Assembly (NCBI RefSeq): GCF_014653695.1
Contig: NZ_BNAR01000002.1
Location: 248,001-312,000, forward strand
DNA length: 64,000 nucleotides
Reading direction: 5' to 3'
DNA from: Lentzea cavernae
GTDB lineage: Bacteria; Actinomycetota; Actinomycetes; Mycobacteriales; Pseudonocardiaceae
Below the pieces are notes generated by a model. That model did no database searches and had not been told where the DNA came from. It saw only the letters and a program-made list of their open reading frames with translations. The translations under genes and the position numbers were made by a program. Below, in pieces: positions 51,020 through 59,657 of this stretch; within the stretch, counting starts at the first letter, position 1, and each line of letters begins with the position of its first letter.

Positions 51020-52228
51020 CTACGCGAGGTCCTCCAGCGCGATGTAGTCCGCGATCGCCTGCTGTCCCACGATGTTGGTGTGCACGCCGTCACCGGTGTC
51101 GTAGCGCGGGTTGATGCTGTTCGGCCTGACCGGGTCCTTGAGCACCTGGTCGAAGTCCTGCACGGACGCGCAGGTGTTCGAACAGTCGCCGCCGCGCCTC
51201 ACGAACTCGTTGACGGCGTGGCGGTCGAGGTTGTTCTGGTCGCTGTAGCCGGGCCGGGGCGTGATCGGGGTGACGTGCACCGCGATCCCGGCCTTGCGCA
51301 GCCTGTCGAAGACCGTGCGGTAGCTGGTGATGATGTCCGTGGCGCTGCACCCGTTCGCGAGGTCGTTGGTGCCGTAGTAGTAGATGACGTCGGTGACGCC
51401 GTGCAGCGCCAGGACATCCCTTTCCAGTCGTGACAACGCATCGAGGCCGACGGCCGGCGCCGGGGTGTTCGGGCAGACGGCGCTCGTGGTGCCGCTGATC
51501 CCGGCGTTGGCCACGGCGAGCTGGGGGCCCGGGGAGGTGACGATGCGGCGGGCCAGGACGTCGGTCCAGCGCTTGTTGGTGCCGAGCTCGGTGCAGCCGG
51601 GTCCGCAGTTGGTGCTGCCCACGCCGTCGACCACCGAGCTGCCGAACGGCACGACCGTCCCCCTCAGCCGCGGGTTGACCACGTCGACGGCGCTGACCAG
51701 GTAGGTCGACTGGACCGTCTGCGTGTACGCGGCGCCCTTGTCGGTGGTGTGCTCGCCGGAACCGGCCGGGGTCAGGTAGTTCTCGCGGAACGCGCCCTCG
51801 TGCCGGCCGGGCACGACGTCCCCCGCGACGTGCATGCTGACCGCGAGATCGGTGCCGGGACCGGTGTTCAGGGCCGTCCGGTCGCTCCACACCTCGCCGC
51901 CCGCGGGGATGGTGACCGTCCCGCGGCCGCCGAACGTCACGTCGCGCGTGACGTCCACCGCCGCGCCGCCGGTGCTCAGGGCGACGGTGGTGCGGCCGAC
52001 CGTCAACGGCCGGGTGCCGAACGTGTTCTGCACCCGGATCCGGACCGCGCTGCCGCCCTGGCTGAGGTGCGTGATCATCCGCATCGACTGGTCGTGCAGC
52101 GTGACGGGCGCCAGGTTCTGCTGCGACTGGGCCCAGGAGGTGAACCAGACGGGACGCTCGGCTGAGGCCGCCGGGCTCAGGAGCGCGCCCACGGCGAGAA
52201 CGGTCGACACGATCGCAGGGATTCTCAT
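51020..52228 (-). CDS. Secreted SGNH/GDSL-family hydrolase
   Basis: A 402-residue exported hydrolase with a signal peptide (VSTVLAVGALLSPAASA) and an N-terminal beta-sandwich (about 25-185). An SGNH domain follows, with block I VVPFGSSVVDGVGSTNCG (Ser nucleophile, GSS instead of GDS), block II NAGISGTTS, block III YYYGTNDLANG and block V RYDTGDGVHTNIVG (catalytic Asp/His). It is an esterase/lipase of unknown substrate, possibly a polysaccharide deacetylase-like esterase given the extra domain. It is convergent with the ABC operon and has its own promoter region (52229-52289). Confidence 0.93.
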   Translation of the reverse strand: MRIPAIVSTVLAVGALLSPAASAERPVWFTSWAQSQQNLAPVTLHDQSMRMITHLSQGGSAVRIRVQNTFGTRPLTVGRTTVALSTGGAAVDVTRDVTFGGRGTVTIPAGGEVWSDRTALNTGPGTDLAVSMHVAGDVVPGRHEGAFRENYLTPAGSGEHTTDKGAAYTQTVQSTYLVSAVDVVNPRLRGTVVPFGSSVVDGVGSTNCGPGCTELGTNKRWTDVLARRIVTSPGPQLAVANAGISGTTSAVCPNTPAPAVGLDALSRLERDVLALHGVTDVIYYYGTNDLANGCSATDIITSYRTVFDRLRKAGIAVHVTPITPRPGYSDQNNLDRHAVNEFVRRGGDCSNTCASVQDFDQVLKDPVRPNSINPRYDTGDGVHTNIVGQQAIADYIALEDLA

Positions 52229-52248
52229 ATCCCTGGTTCTTACCGCTT

Positions 52249-52266
52249 CGTGACGATCACGTCACG
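52249..52266. promoter_or_regulatory. Inverted repeat upstream of SGNH hydrolase gene
   Basis: CGTGACGATCACGTCACG, arms CGTGACG/CGTCACG around a 4-base centre, 20 bp before the hydrolase ATG in the promoter region. It may be an operator or, alternatively, a weak terminator of the two-component operon upstream. Confidence 0.4.
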
Positions 52267-52289
52267 TCTTGTGATCCTCCGGCAAGAGG

Positions 52290-52946
52290 TCAGGTCACCA
52301 AGCCCCGGCGATAGGCGTAAACGACGGCCTGCACCCGGTCGCGCAGGTCGAGCTTGGTGAGGATGCGCGACACGTACGTCTTCACGGTCTCCTGGCTGAT
52401 CACCAGGGCGGCGGCGATCTCGCTGTTGGACAGGCCTTCCGCGATGAGCCGGAGCACTTCGAGCTCACGCGGTGCCAGCTGGGTCTCCGGCACCTCCTCC
52501 ACCGGCCGGATGCGGGCCGCGAACCTGCCGACCAGCTGCCGGGTCACCTCCGGCGCGAGCAGCGCGGCACCGCTCGCGACCGTCCTGATGCCCTGCAACA
52601 GCTGCGACGGCGGCGCGTCCTTGAGCAGGAACCCGCTGGCACCGGCCCGAAGCGCCTCGTAGACGTACTCGTCCAGGTTGAACGTGGTGACCACGAGGAC
52701 CTTGACCGGGTCGGGAACGCCGGCGCCCGCCAGCAACCGGGTCGCCCCGATGCCGTCGAGGACCGGCATCCGCACGTCCATCACGACGACGTCCGGGTTC
52801 AGCCGCCCGGCCAGGTCGACCGCCGCGCGCCCGTCCCCGCACTCCCCCACGACCTCGAGGTCCGGCTGGGCGTCGATGATCGTGGCGAACCCGGTGCGGA
52901 TGAGCGCCTGGTCGTCGCACACCAGCACGCGGACGGGAGCGGTCAC
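52290..52946 (-). CDS. NarL/LuxR-family response regulator
   Basis: A 218-residue regulator. The receiver has D11-D12, phosphoacceptor D57 in PDVVVMDVRMPVLDGI and lysine in GFLLKDAPPSQLL; the LuxR HTH has LAPRELEVLRLIAEGLSNSEIAAALVISQETVKTYVSRILTKLDLRDR. The GTG at 52946 overlaps the kinase stop (GTGA). Third gene of the operon CPBP protease - kinase - regulator. Confidence 0.94.
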   Translation of the reverse strand: MTAPVRVLVCDDQALIRTGFATIIDAQPDLEVVGECGDGRAAVDLAGRLNPDVVVMDVRMPVLDGIGATRLLAGAGVPDPVKVLVVTTFNLDEYVYEALRAGASGFLLKDAPPSQLLQGIRTVASGAALLAPEVTRQLVGRFAARIRPVEEVPETQLAPRELEVLRLIAEGLSNSEIAAALVISQETVKTYVSRILTKLDLRDRVQAVVYAYRRGLVT

Positions 52947-54067
52947 GCCGGGTTCCCCGCGGGGATGCGCGCCCTGACCACGAACCCGCCGTCCCGCTGC
53001 CCCGCCGAGAACTCGCCGCCCAGCACGTCCACCCGCTCGCGCAGCCCGGCGAGACCACGCCCGCTGCCGCCGACCGCTGTGGACGACCGGGCGCCCTCGG
53101 TGCCGACCTCCACCGTGATCTCCCTTTCGCCGTAACGCACGTACACGTTCGTCGCGTTGCCGTGCGCGTACTTCAACGCGTTCGTCAACGCTTCCTGCAC
53201 GACCCGGTACGCGACGGCCTCGGCGCTGCCCGCGTCCCGCGTCGCCTCGCCCTCCTCGGCGAACTCGACCGGCTGCCCCGCCAGCCGGGTCTGCTCGACC
53301 AGCGCGCGCACGTCCCCGACCGCTTCCGGGCTGTGGTCGGGGTTCAGCAGGTCGAGCAGGTGCCGCAGGTCGGTCAGCGAACGGCGTCCGGTGTCCGTGA
53401 TCGCCTGCAACGTCTGGTCCAGCCGCTCGGGTGCGGCGGTCAGGTACCGCGCGGCCTCCGCCTGCACCACCATCGCCGTCACGTGGTGCGTGACCACGTC
53501 GTGCAGTTCGCGGGCGATCGAGGTCCGTTCCGCGACACGGGTGGCCGCGGCGACGTGCCGGCGCCGTTCGGCCTCCGCCTCGCGGGAGAGCCGCAGCCAC
53601 GCCCCGATCCCCCACGCGGCGGCCAGCGCCAGGTAGAAGGTGACGAACCCGGCCACGCCCTCGGTGGCGCCGTTCAGGTCCAGCGCGACGGCCAGCACCG
53701 CGTACCCGGCGGAGAGCGCGGCCACGGTTGCCCGCCGGTGGTGCGAGAGGTGCAGTCCGGTGCTGATCAACGCGATCGCGAGGGCCGTCCCGGCGACGGT
53801 GTGGTAGCCGCGCAACTGGTCCACGGCGAACCCGGCCGACACCAGCGCGACGCAGACCAGGGGCCACTTGCGGCGCACGACCAGCGGCAGGCACTCGAGC
53901 GCGATCACCACGAGCGCGAGCGCGTCGAACGGCCGGTTCGGCAGCCCGCCGAGCTGGGTTCCCTTGTCGTGCAACGCGGGTACCAGCGTCGCCAGCACGA
54001 GCAGCAGCGCGAACGGCGCGTCCTGGACGCGGACGTCCCAGCCGCGCCACCGCTGGAGGCTGATCAC
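52943..54067 (-). CDS. NarL-type sensor histidine kinase
   Basis: A 374-residue kinase with about six transmembrane helices (20-165), and HisKA_3 with ERTSIARELHDVVTHHVTAMVV (H189). The HATPase_c domain has YRVVQEALTNALKYAHGNAT and GSGRGLAGLRERVDVLGGE. It has no sizeable extracellular domain, so a membrane-derived signal is likely. The GTG at 54067 overlaps the CPBP gene's stop by 4 nt, coupling kinase production to the protease. Confidence 0.94.
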   Translation of the reverse strand: MISLQRWRGWDVRVQDAPFALLLVLATLVPALHDKGTQLGGLPNRPFDALALVVIALECLPLVVRRKWPLVCVALVSAGFAVDQLRGYHTVAGTALAIALISTGLHLSHHRRATVAALSAGYAVLAVALDLNGATEGVAGFVTFYLALAAAWGIGAWLRLSREAEAERRRHVAAATRVAERTSIARELHDVVTHHVTAMVVQAEAARYLTAAPERLDQTLQAITDTGRRSLTDLRHLLDLLNPDHSPEAVGDVRALVEQTRLAGQPVEFAEEGEATRDAGSAEAVAYRVVQEALTNALKYAHGNATNVYVRYGEREITVEVGTEGARSSTAVGGSGRGLAGLRERVDVLGGEFSAGQRDGGFVVRARIPAGNPA

Positions 54068-54891
54068 GCGTCGAGCGTAGCGGCCGACGCGGCACGCCCC
54101 CGGCGCGGTACGAGGGTGCCCCGGCGCTTGGCCAGCCACAGGAACGCCGTCGTGACGACCACGCCCGCCACCACCGAGTAGACGCTCGCCTCGGGCCCGA
54201 AGTCGCCGCCGGTGAGGATCGCCGGACCGGACGTGACGCCGTCGAGCAGCCCCTGCGGAGCGTTCTGGCCGGAGACGCTGGTGCTGAAGACGCCGCCCTG
54301 GGCGAAGTTCCACGCGAAGTGCACGCCGATCGGCACCCACAGGTTGCGCGTGGCCACGTACGCGGCGCCGAGCATCAGACCCGCCTCGATCGCGATGGCG
54401 AGCGAGCTCCACACGGTGGCGCCGGGGTTGGGCAGGTGCGCGAACCCGAACACCAGCCCGCTGAGCACCAGCGCGAGCCAGGTGCCGAGCTTCTCCTCGA
54501 CGATCCGGAACAGCACGCCCCGGAACAACAGCTCCTCCGTGACCGCGACGGCCACCATGAACCCGAAGATCGCGATCATGCCGGTCACGGACCCGATGCC
54601 GCGCACCTCGTACCCGCCGAGGAACGCGATGTTGAGGATCACCGCGCCGAACATCGCGAGTCCGATGAGGACACCGCGACCGAGCGCGCCCGGAGCGGTC
54701 CTCAGCGAGACCTCGGTGGGTTCGCGGTGCTCGGTCTTGCGCACGACCCAGGCGTACGCGGCCAGTGCCAGCGCCGCCGCGACGAACCCGGCGACCAGGG
54801 TGAGCGGCCAGTTCCAGCCCAGTGCCTGCACACCGGTTCCCCCGGCCCACGACACGACCGCCACGACGACCAACTGCTTCAGAAATCGCAT
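54064..54891 (-). CDS. CPBP-family intramembrane glutamic protease
   Basis: A 275-residue membrane protease (Abi/CaaX-like) with about eight helices. Motif 1 is AVTEELLFRGVLFR (E119-E120 active pair), motif 2 FGFAHLPNPG (H152) and motif 3 IGVHFAWNFAQGG (H191, N195). Such proteins process prenylated proteins, bacteriocin-like peptides or act in self-immunity. Being first in an operon with a sensor kinase, it may shape or degrade the signal the kinase detects. Confidence 0.93.
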   Translation of the reverse strand: MRFLKQLVVVAVVSWAGGTGVQALGWNWPLTLVAGFVAAALALAAYAWVVRKTEHREPTEVSLRTAPGALGRGVLIGLAMFGAVILNIAFLGGYEVRGIGSVTGMIAIFGFMVAVAVTEELLFRGVLFRIVEEKLGTWLALVLSGLVFGFAHLPNPGATVWSSLAIAIEAGLMLGAAYVATRNLWVPIGVHFAWNFAQGGVFSTSVSGQNAPQGLLDGVTSGPAILTGGDFGPEASVYSVVAGVVVTTAFLWLAKRRGTLVPRRGRAASAATLDA

Positions 54892-54910
54892 GAACGGAAA
54901 GGTAGGGATC

Positions 54911-55960
54911 TCAGGCTTCCGCGACGTCCCCGCTCGGTGGACATTCCCGTGTAGCTCGCCCGGGGGACAAGGTGTGGTCCGCCGACGCCGTCAGCGCCGC
55001 GGACAACCAGGCGAACGGCTTGAACTCGGCGGCCTGCTGCGCCGACCCGTCGATGATCGCCACCAGCGACTGGTACCGGGCGTACGGATCGCCGGAGGCC
55101 TCTTCCTCCTCGAGCGCCTCGAGGTGCCACCGCTCGATGTTGAGCACGTCGGCCGCCAGCTTCCGCCGGAACCTGGGACTGTCCGGGGTCTCGGCGATCT
55201 CCCCGAGGTGTGCCGTGTACTCCGCCGCGATCTCGCGCCCCAGCGGCGAGTCCGCGGGCGCACCGGCCTGCTGCGCGTCGTTGGCGCGCCCCAGGATCTC
55301 GCCTCCCCGCTTGAACGCGTCCACCATCTTCGTCGAGGTCATCACCGCGGCGTCGGGTGTGGAGAAGGTGGCGTGCAGCGCCTCGCGCACCTCGCGGCGG
55401 AAGCCGGGGTCCCGCAGGAGGTCGGCCAGCTCGATCCACGCCTCCAGCTGCTCGGTGGACGGCTCGTCCGGCAGCACCAACGGCCCGTTGCGCATGATGT
55501 CGAGGAAGTCGGAGCTGATTTGGAGATCTTCGCTGATCTCGGCCCAGAAGTCGTCCATCAGGCGGTCGCGGTCCTCGTCGGACATCCCCGCCAGCTTGTG
55601 CAGCAGCACCACCTGTTCCGCCTCGGTGTGCTGTTTGGCGATCGTGCGCAGCACGGCCCTCCTGGACCGGATGCGCCGCGCCTGATCGTCCAGCCGGGAC
55701 AGGTGCGCGGTGGCCAGGTCGGTCAGCGTCACGCTGCCGTCGAGCAGCCGCCGGATGTCCTCGAGACCCGCGTCCAGTTCGCGCAGCGTGCTGACGAACT
55801 CCAATCGGGCGATGGCGTGCACGTCGTAGTGCCGGTGGCCGGCGTCGGTGACGCGGGCGGGCGCGACGACGCCTTCGTCGGAGTAGAACCGGATGGCGCT
55901 GACGCTCAGCCCGGTGCGGCGCGCCACCTCGCCGATCGCGTACAGCCTGTTGTCGTCCAT
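54911..55960 (-). CDS. MerR-family transcriptional regulator (TipA-like)
   Basis: A 349-residue regulator. The N-terminal MerR winged helix is LYAIGEVARRTGLSVSAIRFYSDEGVVAP plus TDAGHRHYDVHAIARLEFVSTLRELDAGLEDIRRLL. A dimerisation helix (about 85-115) and a long all-helical C-terminal domain (about 120-349) follow, with LLHKLAGMSDEDRDRLMDDFWAEI. The C-terminal domain is characteristic of actinobacterial TipA-like regulators that bind drugs or small molecules. The ATG at 55960 is chosen because a MerR-type promoter lies directly upstream (-35/-10 at 55968-55998); an ATG at 55972 would fall inside the promoter. Confidence 0.92.
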   Translation of the reverse strand: MDDNRLYAIGEVARRTGLSVSAIRFYSDEGVVAPARVTDAGHRHYDVHAIARLEFVSTLRELDAGLEDIRRLLDGSVTLTDLATAHLSRLDDQARRIRSRRAVLRTIAKQHTEAEQVVLLHKLAGMSDEDRDRLMDDFWAEISEDLQISSDFLDIMRNGPLVLPDEPSTEQLEAWIELADLLRDPGFRREVREALHATFSTPDAAVMTSTKMVDAFKRGGEILGRANDAQQAGAPADSPLGREIAAEYTAHLGEIAETPDSPRFRRKLAADVLNIERWHLEALEEEEASGDPYARYQSLVAIIDGSAQQAAEFKPFAWLSAALTASADHTLSPGRATRECPPSGDVAEA

Positions 55961-55967
55961 GACGCCT

Positions 55968-55998
55968 ACCATCGAACCTCAAGCCGCTTGAGATGCAA
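55968..55998 (-). promoter_or_regulatory. MerR-type promoter with dyad operator in a 19-bp spacer
   Basis: On the minus strand, a TTGCAT -35 (complement of 55993-55998) and GATGGT -10 (complement of 55968-55973) are separated by 19 bp. The spacer holds the perfect 15-bp dyad CTCAAGCGGCTTGAG (complement of 55978-55992). Long spacers filled by a dyad define MerR/SoxR promoters. The predicted transcript would start at or near the ATG at 55960, suggesting leaderless translation and autoregulation. Confidence 0.7.
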
Positions 55999-56045
55999 CC
56001 CACAAATGGGCTTACTTGAGCATTACCATTCCTTTACCTATGCTG

Positions 56046-56141
56046 TCCGGCGAGGGGAGTACTTCCCAAGCGTCTGCCCGGTCAGTACGGACATCCGGAA
56101 GTTGTCCTCGGGAGGCCACCCGCCTCGGGTGAAGGAGACCT
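56046..56141 (+). ncRNA. yybP-ykoY-like (manganese) riboswitch candidate before terC
   Basis: The leader of the TerC gene contains GGGGAGTA (56054-56061) and, downstream, GTCAGTACGGA and GGGTGAAGGAGACC, echoing the paired conserved segments of the yybP-ykoY Mn2+ riboswitch family, which commonly precedes TerC/Alx transporters. Flanking CG-rich segments can form helices. The class assignment rests on short motifs and gene context; a covariance search is needed to confirm it. Confidence 0.6.
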
Positions 56142-56160
56142 CGAACGACCTTGTTCGAGG
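56139..56160 (+). promoter_or_regulatory. Ribosome-site-sequestering hairpin before terC
   Basis: CCTCGAAC (56139-56146) pairs perfectly with GTTCGAGG (56153-56160) around GACCTT. The right arm overlaps the GAGGAGGA Shine-Dalgarno sequence (56157-56164) of the TerC gene, so the hairpin could block translation and act as the riboswitch expression platform. Confidence 0.65.
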
Positions 56161-56167
56161 AGGACCC

Positions 56168-57139
56168 TTGTCCGTCGAATCCGTGGCCACGCCCGGACTG
56201 TGGTTCGTGAGCATCGCGGTGCTGCTGGCCCTGCTGGTGCTCGACTTCCTGGTGACCAGGCGCCCGCACGAGGTGTCGATCAAGGAAGCCGCGGGGTGGT
56301 CGGTCTTCTACCTGACGCTGCCGCTGGTGTTCGGGCTCTGGCTGTGGTTCGAGTTCGGCAGCGGTCAGTCGCTGGAGTTCGTCACCGGTTTCGTGGTGGA
56401 GAAGTCCCTCTCGGTCGACAACCTGTTCGTCTTCATGCTCCTGCTGGCCGCGTTCAGCGTGCCGGCGGAGATCCAGCAGCGCGTGCTGCTCTACGGCATC
56501 GTCGGCGCGCTGGTGCTGCGCGGCGTCTTCATCGCGGCCGGCGCCGCCATGCTGTCGGCCGGCACCTGGGCGTTCCTCGTGTTCGGGCTCGTCCTGCTGG
56601 TCTCGGCGGTGAAGATCCTGCAGACGGCCCTGGCCGGGGAGCCCGCCGAGAAGGACACCTCGAAGATGCGGTCCGTGCGGCTGATGCGGAAGCTGATGCC
56701 CGTCACCGACGACTACCGCGGCACGAAGATGCTCGTCCGCGAGAACGGCCGGCGGGCTCTCACGCCGCTCGCGATCGTGGTGGTGGCGATCTTCGCGACC
56801 GACGTCGTGTTCGCGATCGACTCGGTGCCCGCGGTGTACGGCATCACCGAGGACCCGTACCTCGTGTTCACCACCAACGCGTTCGCGCTGCTCGGCCTGC
56901 GCGCGCTGTACTTCGTGCTCCAGTCCGTGCTGGCCAAGCTGGTGCACCTCAACCACGGTCTCGCGATCATCCTCGCGTTCATCGGGCTGAAGCTGGTGCT
57001 GCACTGGGCGCACGGCGTGTGGCCCGCCGTGCCGACGATCCCGACGCCGGTCTCGCTGGCCGTCATCATCGGCGTGCTGGGCGTCGTCACCCTGACCAGC
57101 CTGCGCTCCCGCCGCAAGGAACACGCGGGCGTCGGCTGA
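56168..57139 (+). CDS. TerC/Alx-family membrane metal exporter-like protein
   Basis: A 323-residue integral membrane protein with about nine helices and the two conserved acidic motifs of the family: VVEKSLSVDNLFVFMLL and VAIFATDVVFAIDSVPAVYGITEDPYLVFT. Family members (Alx, MntP-like, TerC) are linked to manganese export and metal-stress protection. The start codon is TTG at 56168, supported by GAGGAGGA at 56157-56164 and the leader hairpin; longer in-frame readings would enter the riboswitch-like leader. Regulation by the leader RNA would raise expression when Mn2+ is high. Confidence 0.9.
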   Translation: MSVESVATPGLWFVSIAVLLALLVLDFLVTRRPHEVSIKEAAGWSVFYLTLPLVFGLWLWFEFGSGQSLEFVTGFVVEKSLSVDNLFVFMLLLAAFSVPAEIQQRVLLYGIVGALVLRGVFIAAGAAMLSAGTWAFLVFGLVLLVSAVKILQTALAGEPAEKDTSKMRSVRLMRKLMPVTDDYRGTKMLVRENGRRALTPLAIVVVAIFATDVVFAIDSVPAVYGITEDPYLVFTTNAFALLGLRALYFVLQSVLAKLVHLNHGLAIILAFIGLKLVLHWAHGVWPAVPTIPTPVSLAVIIGVLGVVTLTSLRSRRKEHAGVG

Positions 57140-57182
57140 CCGCCTGCGCGCGGTCGCGGTCCGCAGGCCTTAGGTTCGGTGG

Positions 57183-59657
57183 ATGCAGGAACAGCCCCTG
57201 GCCATCGAGGTGCGCGGCGCGCGGGTCCACAACCTGCGCGACGTCGACGTCACGGTGCCGCTGCGCAAGCTCGTCGCGATCGCCGGCGTGTCCGGTTCGG
57301 GCAAGTCGTCGCTCGCGATGGGCGTGCTCTACGCGGAGGGGTCGCGGCGCTACGTCGAGGCCCTGTCGACGTACACGCGCCGCCGGATGTCCCAGGCCCC
57401 GCGCGCGGCGGTCGACAGCGTGCGGCACGTCCCCGCCGCGCTCGCCCTGCGGCAGCGACCGGGCGTGCCGGGGGTCCGCAGCACGTTCGGCACCTCGACC
57501 GAGCTGCTCAACGTGCTGCGGCTGCTGTACTCCCGGCTCTCCTCGCACCTGTGCCCGAACGGCCACCGGCAGGACCCCACGATCGACGTGGCCCAGGGCC
57601 TCGACCTGACCTGCCCGGTCTGCGCCGTCACGTTCAGCCCGCCGGGAGCGGAGGCGCTCGCGTTCAACTCCGACGGCGCGTGCCCGCACTGCACGGGCAC
57701 CGGCGTCGTCCGGGAGATCGACGAGGACCGGCTCGTCCCCGATCCGTCGCTCACGATCGCCCAGGGGGCCGTCGCGCCGTGGGGCATGTTCGGGCTGGCC
57801 GTGATGCCCGAGGTCGTCGGCGAGTTCGGCGTGCGCACCGACGTGCCGTACGAGGACCTGACCGACGAGGAACGCGAGATCGTCCTGAACGGCCCGGCGG
57901 AGAAGCGGAAGATCCGCGTGCCGTCCAAGAACGGCAGGCTGTTCGACCTGAACTTCACCTACCGCAACGCCCGCACGGCCGTCCGGGAGGCGCTCGACAA
58001 CGCCACCACCGAACGCGGCCTCAACCGGGTGGGCAAGTTCATCACCACCCAGACCTGCCCCACCTGCCACGGCACCCGGCTCAGCCCGCGGGCGCTGGCC
58101 CCCCTGGTCGAGGGGATCACCCTGGCCGAGGCGACCGCGAAGACCCTCGACGACCTCGTCGCGTGGGTTCCGGGCGTCGAAGCCGGGTTGCCGCGCGACA
58201 TGCGCGAGATGGCCCGCAGCATCGTGAGCCAGCTGCTGGAGACGGCGCGGCGGCTGGTCGAGCTGGGACTGGGCTACCTGAGCCTCGACCGGGCCTCGTC
58301 CACGCTCTCCACCGGCGAACGGCAGCGCGTCCAGCTCGCGCGGGCCGTGCGCAACGAGACCACCGGCGTGCTCTACGTCCTGGACGAACCGTCCATCGGC
58401 CTGCACCCGTCCAACGTGGACGGACTGCTCGGCGTGGTGCGGGACCTGTTGCGCGACGGCAACTCCGTGGTGCTGGTGGACCACGACGTCCAGGTGCTGC
58501 GCGAGGCCGACTGGCTGATCGAGATCGGTCCCGGTTCCGGCGCGGAGGGCGGCCGCGTCCTCACGACCGGAACGGTCCCGGAGCTCGCTGGTCACCCGGA
58601 CTCGCTGCTCGGCGGCTTCCTCGTCGGACGCGAACCGGTCGTCGTGCGGGAGCGGGCCGGGGAGGCGGAGATGTTCGAGCACGGGCGCGTCCACCTCGCC
58701 ACGCGCCCGTTGCACACGGTCCACGCCCTCGACCTCGACCTCCCGCAGGGCCGCCTGATCGCCGTGACCGGCGTGTCGGGTTCGGGGAAGACCACGCTGG
58801 TCCTCGACAGCCTCGTGCCGGCGCTGCGGGCCAAGAACTCCGGCGAGAGGCCGCCCACCTGGGTCGCGGAGGTCGACGCCGGGGCGATCACGCGGGTGAA
58901 CGTGGTCGACGCGACCCCGATCGGCGTCAACGTCCGCTCGACCGTCGCCACCTACAGCGGTGTCCTGGACGATCTCCGCCGTGCGTACGCGGCCGGCGCG
59001 GAAGGCCTCACCGCGAGCGACTTCTCCTACAACACCGGCTCGTTGCGGTGTCCCCGCTGCGAGGGCACCGGCGAGATCTCGCTCGACGTCCAGTTCCTCC
59101 CCGACGTCGACATCGCCTGCCCCGACTGCGGCGGCACCCGCTACTCCCCCGCCGCGAGCGAGTTCCGCCGCGGCGGGATCACGCTGCCGGACCTGCTCGC
59201 GCTGACCGTCCGGCAGGCCGTGGAGCACGTCCAGGACATGCGGCGCGTCCGGACGCGGTTGCGGGCACTGATGGACCTGGGCCTCGGCTACCTCACCCTC
59301 GGCGAGGCCACGACCGCGTTGTCCGGCGGCGAGGCCCAGCGACTCAAGCTCGCGTCCGAACTGGACCGCGACCAGGCGGACGCGCTGTTCGTGCTCGACG
59401 AGCCGAGCGTCGGGCTGCACCCGCTCGACGTGCGCACGCTGCTGTCGGTGGTCGAGCGCCTCACGGACAGGGGCGCCACCGTCGTCGTCATCGAGCACGA
59501 CCTCGACATGATCGCCAACGCCGACCACGTCATCGACATGGGTCCGGGCGGCGGCTCGGCGGGCGGCACGATCGTCGCCGCCGGCACCCCGGAGCACCTC
59601 GCCAGATCTCCGCAGAGCGTCACCGGCCGGTACCTGGGCGCTCACCTCGCACGATAA
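57183..59657 (+). CDS. UvrA2-like excinuclease-type ABC protein
   Basis: An 824-residue UvrA-family ATPase with two ABC cassettes. The first has Walker A GVSGSGKSS (35-43) and signature LSTGERQRVQLARAV; the second has GVSGSGKTT and LSGGEAQRLKLASEL. Zinc-binding segments are HLCPNGH/LTCPVCAVTFSP, CPHCTGTG and CPRCEGTGEISLDVQF/IACPDCGGTRY. It is shorter than UvrA (about 950 residues) and lacks space for the UvrB-binding domain, matching UvrA2/DrrC-type proteins tied to resistance to DNA-binding drugs. No classic uvrB/uvrC is nearby. It ends inside the palindrome at 59651-59678. Confidence 0.92.
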   Translation: MQEQPLAIEVRGARVHNLRDVDVTVPLRKLVAIAGVSGSGKSSLAMGVLYAEGSRRYVEALSTYTRRRMSQAPRAAVDSVRHVPAALALRQRPGVPGVRSTFGTSTELLNVLRLLYSRLSSHLCPNGHRQDPTIDVAQGLDLTCPVCAVTFSPPGAEALAFNSDGACPHCTGTGVVREIDEDRLVPDPSLTIAQGAVAPWGMFGLAVMPEVVGEFGVRTDVPYEDLTDEEREIVLNGPAEKRKIRVPSKNGRLFDLNFTYRNARTAVREALDNATTERGLNRVGKFITTQTCPTCHGTRLSPRALAPLVEGITLAEATAKTLDDLVAWVPGVEAGLPRDMREMARSIVSQLLETARRLVELGLGYLSLDRASSTLSTGERQRVQLARAVRNETTGVLYVLDEPSIGLHPSNVDGLLGVVRDLLRDGNSVVLVDHDVQVLREADWLIEIGPGSGAEGGRVLTTGTVPELAGHPDSLLGGFLVGREPVVVRERAGEAEMFEHGRVHLATRPLHTVHALDLDLPQGRLIAVTGVSGSGKTTLVLDSLVPALRAKNSGERPPTWVAEVDAGAITRVNVVDATPIGVNVRSTVATYSGVLDDLRRAYAAGAEGLTASDFSYNTGSLRCPRCEGTGEISLDVQFLPDVDIACPDCGGTRYSPAASEFRRGGITLPDLLALTVRQAVEHVQDMRRVRTRLRALMDLGLGYLTLGEATTALSGGEAQRLKLASELDRDQADALFVLDEPSVGLHPLDVRTLLSVVERLTDRGATVVVIEHDLDMIANADHVIDMGPGGGSAGGTIVAAGTPEHLARSPQSVTGRYLGAHLAR

